A DNA stretch of 64,000 bases from positions 124,001 through 188,000 of the forward strand of contig NZ_JAKRET010000005.1 of NCBI RefSeq assembly GCF_022664395.1, written 5' to 3'. This stretch comes from Sphingomonas lacusdianchii. Lineage in GTDB: Bacteria > Pseudomonadota > Alphaproteobacteria > Sphingomonadales > Sphingomonadaceae. The translations under genes were made by a program, and so were the position numbers. This document shows, one piece after another, positions 16,501-25,102 of the stretch. The notes beneath the pieces were generated by a model that saw only the letters and a program-made list of their open reading frames with translations, was not told the origin of the DNA and made no database searches. Position 1 is the stretch's first letter. Every line of letters starts with the position of its first letter.

Positions 16501-17777
16501 ACGGGCCGGCGGGCGTGCTGTTCTCCTTTGCGGGTCTTGCCGATCAGCAGTTGAGCGGACCGATCGGCATCGCCGCCGACTTTGGCGGCCGGGTACAATC
16601 GCCGCAGCTGACCGGTGTCGTCCGTGCCAACAACCTGACCTATGAGAATGAGACGCTGGGCACCCGGCTGACCAATCTCGGCATCAACGGCCGCTTCACC
16701 AATGACCGGTTCGAACTGACCCAGCTTCGCGCCCGTGCCGGGGACGGCACGATCGCCGCGCAGGGCACGGTCGGGCTGGCGTCGAACAGCGGTTTCCCGA
16801 TCGATATCCGGGCGCAGCTTCGCGACGCGCAACTGGCGCGCAGCGATGCGCTGGGCGCATCGGCGACCGGCGATATCCGCATCCAGAACGGTGCCGATGG
16901 CGGGCTGATCTCGGGCGACCTCACCATTCCCGAGGCGCGCTATCAGATCATCCGCCAGGGTGCGGCCGAAGTCCCCGAACTGACCGGCGTCCGACGCAAG
17001 AGCGACGCCAATCGCCCCGCCGCCACCCGCCCGCAACAGCAGCAGGCCGCGTCGGCCGGGTTGTTCCGCCTCGCACTGCGCGTCCGTGCCGACAACCGGC
17101 TGTATGTGTCGGGCATGGGGCTGGAATCGGAATGGGAGGCCGATCTGCGCATCGGCGGCACCTCCGCCGCGCCGACGATCAACGGCCAGTTGCAACTGGT
17201 CCGCGGCACCTATTCCTTCGCCGGCAAGCGGTTCGACGTCGAACGCGGCATCATCCGCTTCGAAGGGGAGAATTACACCAACCCGGTCATCGATATCGTC
17301 GCAAGCACGACCGCCGAAGGAATCACCGCGTCGATCAACGTCAGTGGCACGGCGCAGGCGCCGCAGATCGCGTTCAACTCGACTCCGGCGCTGGCGCAGG
17401 ACGAGGTGCTGTCGCGGCTGTTGTTCGGCAGCTCGGTCACCAACCTGTCGGCGACCGAGGCGATCCAGCTGGCCGCCGCGCTCAACTCGCTGCGCGGATC
17501 GGGCGGGGGCGGGCTCAACCCGCTCGGCAAGCTCCGCTCGGCGACCGGCTTCGACCGGCTGCGCGTGCTGGGCGGCGACGAGGCGACCGGCCGCGGCACC
17601 TCGTTGGCAGCGGGAAAATATTTGACCGACGACATCTATATCGAGATCATCACCGACGCCCGCGGCTTCACCGCCACGCAGATCCAGATCGCCCTGACCC
17701 GTACGCTCAGCGTGCTGTCGCAAACGGGATCGTTCGGCGGATCGAACGCCTCGGTGCGCTACAGCCGGGATTATTGA
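13548..17777 (+). CDS. tamB: Translocation and assembly module protein TamB
   Basis: 1409 aa. A single N-terminal membrane anchor (about residues 20-43, IGIAIVALLLLVVALVFAL) is followed by a very long repetitive beta-rich region rich in Asn, Gly and Arg, typical of the AsmA/TamB bridge proteins that span the periplasm. The C-terminal TamB (DUF490) domain is visible from EVPELTGVRRKSD through RGTYSFAGKRFDV and NPVIDIVAS to the end. It presumably docks to TamA, encoded just upstream with a one-base overlap, for outer-membrane biogenesis. Confidence 0.93.
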   Translation: MTDAELPAADTVIVRDRPLWLRILKWIGIAIVALLLLVVALVFALNTGPGRGFLVSKLDGYTTASGLKVNIGRIDGSLYGAMTIRDLRLSDTRGVFADSPAIALDWRPFAFANGHVDIRSLTSPLVRYARNPVLKDTPPGDPNAPLLPDYDIDVNRLRIDRIEVGQAVTGQRHIARLDGEVHIADRRAQVTANAATIAAPGVAGGDSVALKLDAVPDDNRFDIDARILGPANGMIAGMAGLKAPIAATIDGQGDWNNWRGRLAGTLGGQQLADLAVTGRDGRFTVRGSTRPGLILQGPVERLTAPRLDVAIDAALADRKAETRIQLRSSALAVNAAGLLDLGNSRFGNFRTEAMLLTPGAILPNLNGRSVRAAVVLDGGFGTPTVDYKVQAAALGFGETVVEQLYAEGRATVDADRILIPIAAKARRITGLNAAVGGLVTNVAINGDLAISGDQVLSDNLRIRSDRIDATAIVAANLTTGRYTGAIKGRINDYEVASIGILNLSTDASLYAAPNGGFGIKGRVVAQTTRLFNEGVRNFLGGNVSTTRVDVGVAPDGIITFSNLRMNAPQFRITNGSGRYDPAGPLLVNADAYSTQYGPLSARVTGSVAAPQVLLRAARPGVGVGLVNLEARVRGQGDRYAIQATGGTNYGPFRADVLVSTAPRLVADIRSATFAGVNIDGRVEATNAGPFAGRINFAGSGIAGIARLSAQGRYQRADVNAQASNAAIPGNMGIRIGRAIVTATAVLYDQPEIVADAQVANLSMGDFLLERSRAKVNYRGGNGTAQLFAEGSSGVPFRVAANARLRPNDYLVALQGVANSIPFKTVNPARIVSAPGGYRLYPTRIDFAQGSIRAAGVYGNGMSIQTRLDRLDLSIINAFMPGTGIGGTATGSLDFAQAADQSFPRADARLTIRNFQRTSLASISEPVDIVFAGDLRPEGGSGRALIRRGTTTVGRMVANLRPLPPGSGSWVTRMLAAPLSGGIRYNGPAGVLFSFAGLADQQLSGPIGIAADFGGRVQSPQLTGVVRANNLTYENETLGTRLTNLGINGRFTNDRFELTQLRARAGDGTIAAQGTVGLASNSGFPIDIRAQLRDAQLARSDALGASATGDIRIQNGADGGLISGDLTIPEARYQIIRQGAAEVPELTGVRRKSDANRPAATRPQQQQAASAGLFRLALRVRADNRLYVSGMGLESEWEADLRIGGTSAAPTINGQLQLVRGTYSFAGKRFDVERGIIRFEGENYTNPVIDIVASTTAEGITASINVSGTAQAPQIAFNSTPALAQDEVLSRLLFGSSVTNLSATEAIQLAAALNSLRGSGGGGLNPLGKLRSATGFDRLRVLGGDEATGRGTSLAAGKYLTDDIYIEIITDARGFTATQIQIALTRTLSVLSQTGSFGGSNASVRYSRDY

Positions 17778-17784
17778 CGGGGTG

Positions 17785-17810
17785 GACCGGGGCGCTTTGG
17801 TGCCCCGGTC
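17785..17810 (+). terminator. Terminator-like hairpin after tamB
   Basis: A perfect 9-bp stem, GACCGGGGC paired with GCCCCGGTC around an 8-base loop, begins 8 bases after the tamB stop. No run of T follows, so it may act as a processing or stabilising stem rather than as a full intrinsic terminator. Confidence 0.5.
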
Positions 17811-18037
17811 GCGTCGCACTGGATCAAAATTGGCATCCTGAAATATGCCCTCGCTGATTCTATAAACCCTCCGTGCCTGCCAAAACGGGGCAATAGCGCC
17901 GCAAAACAACCGTCTGCTAAGGTGAGGTCGTTCTTCACTGTCCTACCATGAAGCGGCGGGGATGGGTTTGCCGGCGAGGGAGCCTCAGCCCGGCAGTAAG
18001 CGATTCGCCCCTCAAGCAAGACGGTGATGAACTTGAA

Positions 18038-18151
18038 CCGTTCGTGCTGAGTAGGGGCTGAGCGAAGTCGAAGACCCGAATCGAAGCACCGCGCGATCAT
18101 GGTCCTTCGATACGCCATTTCGACAAGCTCAATGGCACTCAGGACGAACGG
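18038..18151. repeat. 114-bp palindromic dispersed repeat, copy 1
   Basis: Begins CCGTTCGTGCTGAG and ends CAGGACGAACGG; the two halves are imperfect inverted repeats that can fold into a long hairpin. A second copy of exactly the same length lies in opposite orientation at 39666-39779. The arms differ at only a few positions, while the central 10-12 bases are unrelated, as expected of a structure-conserved repeat. Confidence 0.85.
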
Positions 18152-18197
18152 CCTACGCCTCTGCAAAATCCCAAAGAACTGCGATCTACGAAGCCCT

Positions 18198-19358
18198 CTA
18201 CCGGGCCACAACAGCCCGCTGCACGCCCCCGGCCAGCGCCGCCAGCATCGCCCCACGCAACGGCTTGGCCCTGAAATCGACATCATAGGGACAGCCGCGC
18301 GCGATCACCCCGTCGGTGCGCGGTTCGAACCCGCGCAACCAGCTGTACCGGTCGCTCATGCCCCAGGCGAGTACATCGCCCAGTTGTGGATAGGACAGCA
18401 TGATGTTCAGATACGCGCGCGCGAAGTCGGCCACGCCCTTGTCGCGCGGGGCAATCGTCGCCGGCAAACCCTTGTCGCGCACGTCGAACTCGGTGATGAC
18501 CAGCCGGTATCCCATGCCTGTCACCCGGTCGAGGAACGCGCGCCATTCGGGTTCCAGCCGCTTCGCGACCGCGCCGGCATCGGTTGTCGGCTTGAACAGA
18601 CCGATATGCGACTGCACGCCCAGCGCATCGACCGGCGTGCCACGACGGCGAAACTCCTCCAGCAGCGTCAGGACCCCCGCACGGTGCTTCGCGTTGCCGT
18701 CTTCCCAGCTCATATAGTCGTTATAGACCAGTTCCGCATGTGGCGCGGCGGCGCGGGCGGTGCGGAACGCATGGTCCAGCACGACCGCCGTGCCGCCCAT
18801 CGCGCGTGACAGCGATGTTTCGCGCAAGCCCCCCGTATCGGGATCGACCGCTTCGTTGACGACGTCATAGCTTTCGATCTTGCGGCCATAGCGTTTGGTG
18901 ACGGTATCGATATGCTGGTCGAGGATGCGGGCGGCTTCGACCGCGGGCCGCTGGCCGAAATCATGATTGTTCAGCCATGCAGGAAACCATTTCGAATAGG
19001 CCCAGAGCAGCGTGTGACCGCGCAGGGCGAAGCCGTTGGTCGTCGCCCATTCGACCATCGGATCGAAGCGGCTGAAATCGAACCGATCGGCGGCGGGGCG
19101 GATCGCCTGCCACTTCATCTGATTTTCGGGGACCAGCACGTCGCAGTCGCGCTTGAGCAACGCGGCATAGGCCGGGTTGGCGAAGGATCCGGCATCGGCG
19201 CCCGGCGGACTCCACGCAAAGGCCGATCCGAAGCGGCGGCCCTTGCTGGCGGCGGCGGCCTTCAGCGTATCGGTGGGTGCATCCGCCGCGCGCGCCGTCG
19301 TGGCGGCGAGGAGGGCGGCGCTGCCCGCAAGCAAGTTGCGGCGATCGATCATGGTCAT
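18198..19358 (-). CDS. GH10 endo-1,4-beta-xylanase with Tat signal
   Basis: 386 aa. Cleaves the backbone of xylan. A twin-arginine signal peptide is present (RRNLLAG at 6-12, hydrophobic run, cleavage after TARA at about 24). The GH10 domain fills the rest, with acid/base Glu169 in VVNEA and nucleophile Glu290 in VITEFD, and the typical LRGHTLLW. Export in folded form to the periplasm or beyond is expected. The ATG at 19358 overlaps the stop of the upstream transporter gene by 4 bases. With the hexuronate-type transporter and GH67 glucuronidase it forms a glucuronoxylan utilisation locus. Confidence 0.94.
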   Translation of the reverse strand: MTMIDRRNLLAGSAALLAATTARAADAPTDTLKAAAASKGRRFGSAFAWSPPGADAGSFANPAYAALLKRDCDVLVPENQMKWQAIRPAADRFDFSRFDPMVEWATTNGFALRGHTLLWAYSKWFPAWLNNHDFGQRPAVEAARILDQHIDTVTKRYGRKIESYDVVNEAVDPDTGGLRETSLSRAMGGTAVVLDHAFRTARAAAPHAELVYNDYMSWEDGNAKHRAGVLTLLEEFRRRGTPVDALGVQSHIGLFKPTTDAGAVAKRLEPEWRAFLDRVTGMGYRLVITEFDVRDKGLPATIAPRDKGVADFARAYLNIMLSYPQLGDVLAWGMSDRYSWLRGFEPRTDGVIARGCPYDVDFRAKPLRGAMLAALAGGVQRAVVAR

Positions 19359-20686
19359 GCGACGGCCTTTCCATCGACGGGGGTGTAGTTGGGCACGATC
19401 AGGTGGATGACCGCGACCGCGAGCAGATAGGCGCAGGCGGCGACGATGAAGATCGGTTGGTAGCTGCCGACGGTTTCGAGGATCGCCCCGGCGAACTTCG
19501 CCATCAACATGCCGCCGACCGCCCCGGCCAGCCCGCCGATGCCGACCACCGACCCCGCCATCCAGCGCGGAAACAGGTCGCCGGGCAGCGCATAGAGATT
19601 GGCCGAAAAGCCCTGATGCCCGGCACAGGCCAGCCCGATCAACCCGACCGCAATCCACATGCTCGGCGCATAGACTGCTCCGGCGATCGGCACGGCGCAC
19701 AGTCCGGCGCAGAACATGGCGGTCTTGCGTCCGCGTCCGATCGACATGCCGCTGCCGATCAGTCGGGTGCTGAGCCACCCGCCCGCGACCGATCCGACAT
19801 CGGCGAGCAGATAGACCGCGATCAGCGGCGGGCCGAATTCCTTCATCGACAGGTTGAACGACTTTGCAAAGAAATCCGGCAACCAGAACAGGAACGTCCA
19901 CCAGATCGGATCGATCAGGAATCGTCCGGCGATATAGGCCCAGGTCTGGCGAATACGGAACATCCGTGCCCAAGGGACGTGGCGCTGCGGCTCGACCGGG
20001 TCGGCCTCGATCCACGCCAGTTCCTCGGCCGACAACGACGCCTTTTCGCGCGGCCGACGATAGAATGCGAACCACGCCGCCAGCCAGACGACCGATAGCG
20101 CGCCCGTGACGAAGAACGCCGCCCGCCAGCCAAGGTCCAGCGTCACAACGATAAAGGGCACCAGCAACGGCGTCAGCAACGCCCCGATATTTGACCCCGC
20201 GTTGAATATCCCGATCGCAAACGCCCGCTCCCGCTTCGGAAACCATTCGTTGGTCGCGGCGATCGCGGCGGGGAAGGTGCCGGCCTCACCTGCTGCCAAT
20301 GGCATCCGCGCGAGGATCATGCCGCTGGTCGAAGTGAAGGCGGTGTGCAGGACGTGGCCGATCGTCCACACGATCATCGCCAGTGCATAGCCGGCCTTCG
20401 CGCCGATCCGGTCGACGATACGCCCGGCGACGACATAGGCGAGACCGTAGGCAAGCTGGAAATAGAAAGCGAGATCGGCATAGCCGGTTTCCGACCAGCC
20501 ATATTGCTGCGCCAGGTCGGGCTTGAGGACCGCAAGCACCAGCCGGTCGACATAGGACAGCACCACCGCGAAGAACAACATCGCGCAGACAATCCAGCGT
20601 ACCCGGCCGGCGGGCTTTGCCAAGGGCGGCAAGGAACTGGCCGCAACTGCGGCTGCACCCGCGCGATCGGGGGGATTCAGGGTCAT
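19355..20686 (-). CDS. MFS transporter, hexuronate (ExuT-like, ACS family)
   Basis: 443 aa with about 12 membrane segments. The opening segment AMLFFAVVLSYVDRLVLAVL and the R-x-P-L-A-x-G-E-A-G-T-F-P pattern in the fourth segment belong to the anion:cation symporter (ACS) group, which includes hexuronate transporters such as ExuT. It probably imports glucuronate or aldouronic acids released by the neighbouring GH10 and GH67 enzymes. A 14-bp palindromic operator lies 29 bases upstream of the start. Substrate assignment is by context and family, not by direct evidence. Confidence 0.85.
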   Translation of the reverse strand: MTLNPPDRAGAAAVAASSLPPLAKPAGRVRWIVCAMLFFAVVLSYVDRLVLAVLKPDLAQQYGWSETGYADLAFYFQLAYGLAYVVAGRIVDRIGAKAGYALAMIVWTIGHVLHTAFTSTSGMILARMPLAAGEAGTFPAAIAATNEWFPKRERAFAIGIFNAGSNIGALLTPLLVPFIVVTLDLGWRAAFFVTGALSVVWLAAWFAFYRRPREKASLSAEELAWIEADPVEPQRHVPWARMFRIRQTWAYIAGRFLIDPIWWTFLFWLPDFFAKSFNLSMKEFGPPLIAVYLLADVGSVAGGWLSTRLIGSGMSIGRGRKTAMFCAGLCAVPIAGAVYAPSMWIAVGLIGLACAGHQGFSANLYALPGDLFPRWMAGSVVGIGGLAGAVGGMLMAKFAGAILETVGSYQPIFIVAACAYLLAVAVIHLIVPNYTPVDGKAVA

Positions 20687-20714
20687 GCGCTCTCCGATTC
20701 CACGCTCTTGGACG

Positions 20715-20728
20715 TGGTAGCGCTACCA
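20715..20728. promoter_or_regulatory. LacI-type operator TGGTAGCGCTACCA
   Basis: A perfect 14-bp palindrome with a central CG, in the divergent region between the hexuronate transporter and alpha-glucuronidase genes. The sequence closely resembles LacI-family operators controlling xylose and glucuronate genes in Caulobacter and Xanthomonas. On the transporter side it lies 23-24 bases downstream of a TTGACA (20754-20749 on the minus strand), a position where a repressor would block transcription. No lacI gene is in the window. Confidence 0.75.
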
Positions 20729-20790
20729 TGGTCGGCATGATATGCCCGTGTCAACGCCGTCGGTCAGACGGGACGAAAAGAGGATGCCGG

Positions 20791-22929
20791 ATGCTGAAAT
20801 GGTTGGGATGGATCGTGCTGGTCGGCGGGCTATGGACCGCGCCGGCGCGCGCCGAGGACGGCTATGATCTTTGGCTGCGGTACCGACCGTTGCCGACGGC
20901 ACAGGCGAGCGCCGTTGCCGAGCGTGCGACATCGGTGGTCCGTGACGAAATGGATCCGACGATCGAACTGGCGGCGGCGGAGCTTGTACGGGGAATAACC
21001 GGCCTGACCGGCCGCGCGGTTGCTGCGGGCAACGTGGCAACTGGTGCGATCGTCATTGGCACGGCCAGGTCGGCTCGGATCGCGGCGTTACGGTTGCCGT
21101 TGGCCGGCCTTGGCGATGAGGGGTTCGTGGTGCGGTCGGCGACGGTCGACGGAAAGCCGGTGACGGTCGTGGCCGCGAACCGGCCGATTGGCGTGCTATA
21201 TGGCGCGTTCCGGCTGCTCCGTATGGCGCAGACCGGTGGATCGATCGACAATCTGTCGGTGGTGGATCGGCCGAAGCTTGGGCTGCGGATGCTCAACCAT
21301 TGGGACAATCTCGATCGCTATGTCGAGCGGGGTTATGCCGGGCGGTCGTTGTGGGATTGGCAGAAGCTGCCGGGGTTTTCCGACCCGCGCTACACCGACT
21401 ATGCGCGCGCCAATGCGTCGGTCGGCATCAACGGGACGGTGCTGAACAACGTCAATGCCAGCGCCGATATCCTGAAGCCCGAATTTCTGGGCAAGATCGA
21501 AAAGCTGGCCGGCATGTTCCGGCCATGGGGGATCAAGGTCTATGTCTCGGCCCGGTTCTCCGCACCGATCGAGATCGGGGGGCTGAAGACCGCCGATCCG
21601 CTCGATCCGCAGGTCGCGGCGTGGTGGAAGGCGAAGGCCGACGAAATCTATGCCCGCATTCCCGATTTCGGCGGGTTCCTGGTCAAGGCCAATTCGGAGG
21701 GGCAGCCGGGACCGGGCGATTACAAGCGCAGCCATGCCGATGGCGCCAACATGCTGGCCCGCGCGCTCAAGCCGCATGGCGGGATCGTGATGTGGCGGGC
21801 GTTCGTCTATGCCAATGAAAAGCCCGAGGATCGGGTGCGACAGGCCTATAGCGAGTTCGCGCCGCTCGACGGCAAGTTCGCCGACAATGTGATCGTGCAG
21901 GTCAAGAACGGTCCGATCGACTTTCAGCCGCGCGAACCCTTCCATCCGCTGTTCGGGGCGATGCCGCGCACGCCGCTGATGATGGAAGTGCAGATCACCA
22001 AGGAATATATGGGGTTCGCCACGCACCTCGTCTATCTCGGGACCCTGTGGCAAGAGGTGCTGCGGAGCGACACCTATCGTCCGCGCAAGGGTACCACGGT
22101 CGCCGACGTGCTCGACACGCCGGTACGGCCGGGCGCGCTGACGGGGATGGCGGGGGTGTCGAACATCGGCACCGATCGCAACTGGTCGGGATCGCAATTC
22201 GATCAGGCGAACTGGTATGCGTTCGGGCGGCTGGCATGGAACCCGGACGGCGATGCGCGCGAGATCGCGCGCGACTGGGCGGCGATGACATGGGGGCAGG
22301 CGGCGGCCGAGCCGATCGTCGCGATGATGATGCGGTCGCATGAGGCGGTCGTCGATTACATGATGCCGCTGGGGCTCAACCACCTGTTCGCGACGGGGCA
22401 TCATTACGGGCCGGGGCCGTGGGTCGACGATCTGGCGCGGGAGGATTGGAACCCGGTCTATTTCCACAAGGCCGACCGGAACGGCATCGGGTTCGACCGG
22501 ACGCCGTCGGGGAGCAACGCCGCCGCGCAATATGCGCCGGTGCTGGCCAGAAAGTTCAGCGATCCCAAGGCAGTGCCTGAAAACCTGCTGTTGTGGTTCC
22601 ATCATGTGTCATGGGACCGGCGAATGGCGTCGGGGCGGACGCTGTGGGAGGAACTGGTCGCGAAGTACGACCGCGGCGTGGCCGAGGTCACGGCGATGCA
22701 GGCGCATTGGGCGGCGATGGAGGGGAAGGTCGATGCCGGGCGCTTTGCCGAGGTGAACCAGTTCCTCGCGATCCAGCGGCAGGAGGCGCAGTGGTGGCGC
22801 GATGCGTGCATCGCGTACTTCGCGGAAGTGTCGGGCCGTCCGATCCCGGCCGGGGTAACGCCGCCGCCGCATCCGGCCAGCTATTACAAGGCAATACGGA
22901 CTCCGTGGGCGCCGGGGAACGGCAAGTAA
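20791..22929 (+). CDS. aguA: GH67 alpha-glucuronidase
   Basis: 712 aa, the normal GH67 length. Removes 4-O-methyl-glucuronic acid from xylo-oligosaccharides. A signal peptide (MLKWLGWIVLVGGLWTAPARA) points to the periplasm. Typical GH67 stretches include RMLNHWDNLDRYVERGYAG-type sequence at about 160-180, INGTVLNNVNA, GFLVKANSEGQPGPGDY and a C-terminal region with LLWFHHVSWD. ATG 20791 has AGAGGA about 8 bases upstream; the longer open frame to 20617 overlaps the divergent gene. It shares the operator region with the transporter-xylanase operon. Confidence 0.94.
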   Translation: MLKWLGWIVLVGGLWTAPARAEDGYDLWLRYRPLPTAQASAVAERATSVVRDEMDPTIELAAAELVRGITGLTGRAVAAGNVATGAIVIGTARSARIAALRLPLAGLGDEGFVVRSATVDGKPVTVVAANRPIGVLYGAFRLLRMAQTGGSIDNLSVVDRPKLGLRMLNHWDNLDRYVERGYAGRSLWDWQKLPGFSDPRYTDYARANASVGINGTVLNNVNASADILKPEFLGKIEKLAGMFRPWGIKVYVSARFSAPIEIGGLKTADPLDPQVAAWWKAKADEIYARIPDFGGFLVKANSEGQPGPGDYKRSHADGANMLARALKPHGGIVMWRAFVYANEKPEDRVRQAYSEFAPLDGKFADNVIVQVKNGPIDFQPREPFHPLFGAMPRTPLMMEVQITKEYMGFATHLVYLGTLWQEVLRSDTYRPRKGTTVADVLDTPVRPGALTGMAGVSNIGTDRNWSGSQFDQANWYAFGRLAWNPDGDAREIARDWAAMTWGQAAAEPIVAMMMRSHEAVVDYMMPLGLNHLFATGHHYGPGPWVDDLAREDWNPVYFHKADRNGIGFDRTPSGSNAAAQYAPVLARKFSDPKAVPENLLLWFHHVSWDRRMASGRTLWEELVAKYDRGVAEVTAMQAHWAAMEGKVDAGRFAEVNQFLAIQRQEAQWWRDACIAYFAEVSGRPIPAGVTPPPHPASYYKAIRTPWAPGNGK

Positions 22930-22935
22930 CGGCAA

Positions 22936-22968
22936 CGCCCCGCCCGGTCGAAGAAGCCGGGCGGGGCG
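22936..22968 (+). terminator. Strong hairpin after aguA
   Basis: A perfect 12-bp GC stem (CGCCCCGCCCGG with CCGGGCGGGGCG) around a 9-base loop starts 7 bases after the aguA stop. No T run follows; still the best candidate for the aguA terminator. Confidence 0.65.
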
Positions 22969-22970
22969 CC

Positions 22971-23014
22971 AAAGTTCACAAAGTTCACACTTGCACGCGG
23001 TTTGTGTGCAAGTG
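22971..23014. repeat. Tandem 9-mers and a 9-bp inverted repeat between aguA and lexA
   Basis: AAAGTTCAC occurs twice in tandem (22971-22979, 22980-22988). The second copy runs into CACTTGCAC (22988-22996), which is repeated in inverted form as GTGCAAGTG (23006-23014). The two GTTC cores are only 5 bases apart, so this is not an SOS box. It may be a terminator remnant for lexA or a protein-binding site. Confidence 0.45.
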
Positions 23015-23112
23015 CGACTGAGTCTTAACAGGCGGTTTGCGGGGGTAAGATCGCTCTCACCCTTCCGCAGCTCTGCCGTTCCCTCCCTCTCGCGCCGGGA
23101 AAGGGAATGGGG

Positions 23113-23775
23113 TTAGTAGCGGCGGAGGAGGCCGGCCAGTTTGCCCTGCACGCGCACCTGTTCGGGGAGATAGCGCTGCGGATCGTAGCTGCGGTTGGCG
23201 GGGTCGAGGCGGATCATCGCCCCTTCGCGCCGGAAATATTTGAGCGTCGCCTCGCTATCCTCGATCAGCGCCACGACGATCTCGCCGTCGCGGGCGGTCT
23301 CGGTCCGGCGGACGAGCGCATAGTCGCCGTCGAGAATGCCGGCCTCGACCATCGAGTCGCCGGCGACTTCGAGCGCATAGTGATCGCCGGCACCGAGCAG
23401 CGCGGCGGGAACGGGAAGCGTCGCCTGCCCCTCGATCGCCTCGATCGGGACACCGGCGGCGATGCGGCCATGCAGCGGCAGTTCGATGACGTCGTTGGCA
23501 GGCTGCGGCGCGGCGCGGGGGGCAGCGGCCGGTTTTGCCGCGGCCTTTTTGGCGACCGGTCGCTCGGGCATCCGCAACACTTCGAGTGCGCGGGCACGAT
23601 TGGGCAGGCGGCGAATAAATTCGCGTTCCTCCAGCGCCGAGATCAGGCGGTGGACACCCGATTTGGACTTCAGGTCGAGCGCTTCCTTCATCTCCTCGAA
23701 CGAAGGAGATACGCCGGTCGCGCGCAACCGGTCATCGATGAAGCAGATCAGCTCGTGCTGCTTACGCGTCAGCAT
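23113..23775 (-). CDS. lexA: SOS repressor LexA
   Basis: 220 aa. N-terminal winged helix (about 1-65) that binds SOS boxes, and a C-terminal S24 peptidase domain. The self-cleavage site is A107-G108 (IAAGVP), the catalytic Ser141 is in GDSMVEAG and Lys179 in TLKY. The Ala/Pro/Lys-rich linker is longer than in E. coli. ATG 23775 has GGAGG 5-9 bases upstream; the frame continues to 23832 but would run through the operator. An SOS box lies 15 bases upstream, so LexA represses itself. It ends the trpGDC-moaC-moeA-lexA run, with 53 bases between moeA and lexA. Confidence 0.96.
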   Translation of the reverse strand: MLTRKQHELICFIDDRLRATGVSPSFEEMKEALDLKSKSGVHRLISALEEREFIRRLPNRARALEVLRMPERPVAKKAAAKPAAAPRAAPQPANDVIELPLHGRIAAGVPIEAIEGQATLPVPAALLGAGDHYALEVAGDSMVEAGILDGDYALVRRTETARDGEIVVALIEDSEATLKYFRREGAMIRLDPANRSYDPQRYLPEQVRVQGKLAGLLRRY

Positions 23776-23789
23776 GGGGTCCTCCGTCG

Positions 23790-23804
23790 GAACAGACGTG
23801 GAAC
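23790..23804 (-). promoter_or_regulatory. LexA binding site (alphaproteobacterial SOS box)
   Basis: On the minus strand GTTC-CACGTCT-GTTC, matching the alphaproteobacterial consensus GTTC-N7-GTTC exactly. It sits 15-29 bases upstream of the lexA start, inside the 53-bp gap after moeA, so lexA has its own autoregulated promoter. Confidence 0.9.
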
Positions 23805-23828
23805 CAATAGGAAACGATTTGCTTGCCG

Positions 23829-25007
23829 TCAAGCGAGTTGCAGGATTTCCGCCGAGTCGCCCGCATCGGCCGCCGGCGCGTGCGGGGCGCGGATGATGAG
23901 GCAGTCTGAACGTGCAAGTGTCCGCAGCATCGAACTGTCCTGGATGGCAGCGGTCGATGCCTGACCATCGACCAGCGTGGCGCGAAGATAGTCTTGTCGC
24001 GGGCCGTTGGCGGGGAGGGGATGGGCGAGCGTCGCGCGGACGGTGCGTGGTAGGGGATCGTAAGCCCCTGCCATTCGCGCAACCAGTGGCCGGACGAACA
24101 ACAGGGCAGTGATGTACGACGATACGGGGTTGCCGGGCAGGCCGAGTACGGCTGCGTCACGCAACGTTCCAGCGAGCATCGGCTTGCCGGGTCGCAGCGC
24201 GATCCGCCAGAAATCGAGCGTCCCGCCTGCCGCCTTGAGGGCGGGGCGGACCAGATCATGGTCGCCGACCGAAGCGCCGCCGGTGGTGACGAGCAGGTCG
24301 CAGTCGACGTTCGTGAAGGTGTCGACCAAGGCGTCCATCCGGTCGGGCAGAATGCCGAGATCGATGCGATCGACGGGCAGGTCGCGGAGCAGGCCGGCGA
24401 TCATCAGGCCGTTGGTTTCGGGTAGCTGGTCGTCGCGGATGGCCTGTCCGGCAGGAACGAGTTCGTCGCCGGTCGCGGCGATGGCGACGCGGACGCGGCG
24501 ACCGACCGACAATGTACCGTGGCCGGCAATCGCGGCCAGTGCGGCCCGGGCGGGGGTGATGCGTTCGCCGGTTGCGATCAGCAGCTCGCCCTCGCGAAAG
24601 TCGAGCCCGGCGCGGCGGACATTGCCGCCGCGCACCGGACCTTCACCCGACAGGTGCAGGCGGGTGCCGTCGCGCCTCGCCTCCTCCTGCACCAGCACAC
24701 AATCGGTGCCGTCGGGCATCGCCGCGCCGGTGAAGATGCGGGTGGCCTGCGCCTCGCCGACGTTGCCGGCGAAGGATGCTCCAGCGGCGCTTTCGCCGAT
24801 GACGTCCCACGGGCCGGGGAGGTCGTCGAAACGAATGGCGTAGCCGTCCATCGCTGAGAGCGGGCGCGCGGGCTGTGTGCGACGGGCAACGATGTCGGTT
24901 GCGGCGAAGCGGCCGATGGCGTCGGCAATGGCGAGGGTTTCGGGCGCGGCTGCGCGGCCGAGTGCGAGGACGCGGGTCTGGGCTTCGGCGACGGGGAGGA
25001 GGCTCAT
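23829..25007 (-). CDS. moeA: Molybdopterin molybdenumtransferase MoeA
   Basis: 392 aa. Inserts molybdate into adenylylated molybdopterin in the cytoplasm. Family motifs are [15 protein letters not shown] near residue 47-61, [14 protein letters not shown], the GDEL motif in [18 protein letters not shown] and LPGNPVSSY. Start ATG 25007. It follows moaC after a 265-bp gap that carries a palindromic repeat. Together with moaC here and mobA at 2679 it shows a full commitment to Mo-enzymes. Confidence 0.95.
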   Translation of the reverse strand: MSLLPVAEAQTRVLALGRAAAPETLAIADAIGRFAATDIVARRTQPARPLSAMDGYAIRFDDLPGPWDVIGESAAGASFAGNVGEAQATRIFTGAAMPDGTDCVLVQEEARRDGTRLHLSGEGPVRGGNVRRAGLDFREGELLIATGERITPARAALAAIAGHGTLSVGRRVRVAIAATGDELVPAGQAIRDDQLPETNGLMIAGLLRDLPVDRIDLGILPDRMDALVDTFTNVDCDLLVTTGGASVGDHDLVRPALKAAGGTLDFWRIALRPGKPMLAGTLRDAAVLGLPGNPVSSYITALLFVRPLVARMAGAYDPLPRTVRATLAHPLPANGPRQDYLRATLVDGQASTAAIQDSSMLRTLARSDCLIIRAPHAPAADAGDSAEILQLA

Positions 25008-25102
25008 GGGTGGGCCTTTTCAGAGGGGGCGCGTGGGCGTTTTTTTTAGCGAGGACTGAATCGAAGCTACTATGGAAGTCGCAAATCTATCCACAAAACT
25101 AG

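Larger units (their letters stand above)
17778..18197. other. 420-bp intergenic region between tamB and the xylanase gene (convergent)
   Basis: This region holds a terminator-like hairpin right after tamB (17785-17810) and one copy of a 114-bp palindromic repeat (18038-18151). The middle part (about 17811-18037) is visibly less GC-rich than its surroundings and has no ORF with plausible coding character or ribosome binding site. A small RNA cannot be excluded; nothing else was recognised. Confidence 0.6.

Noticed and set aside
22974..22986. GTTC-ACAAA-GTTC as a second SOS box
   Set aside because: The spacing is 5 rather than 7 bases, and it lies downstream of lexA between convergent genes, not in a promoter.
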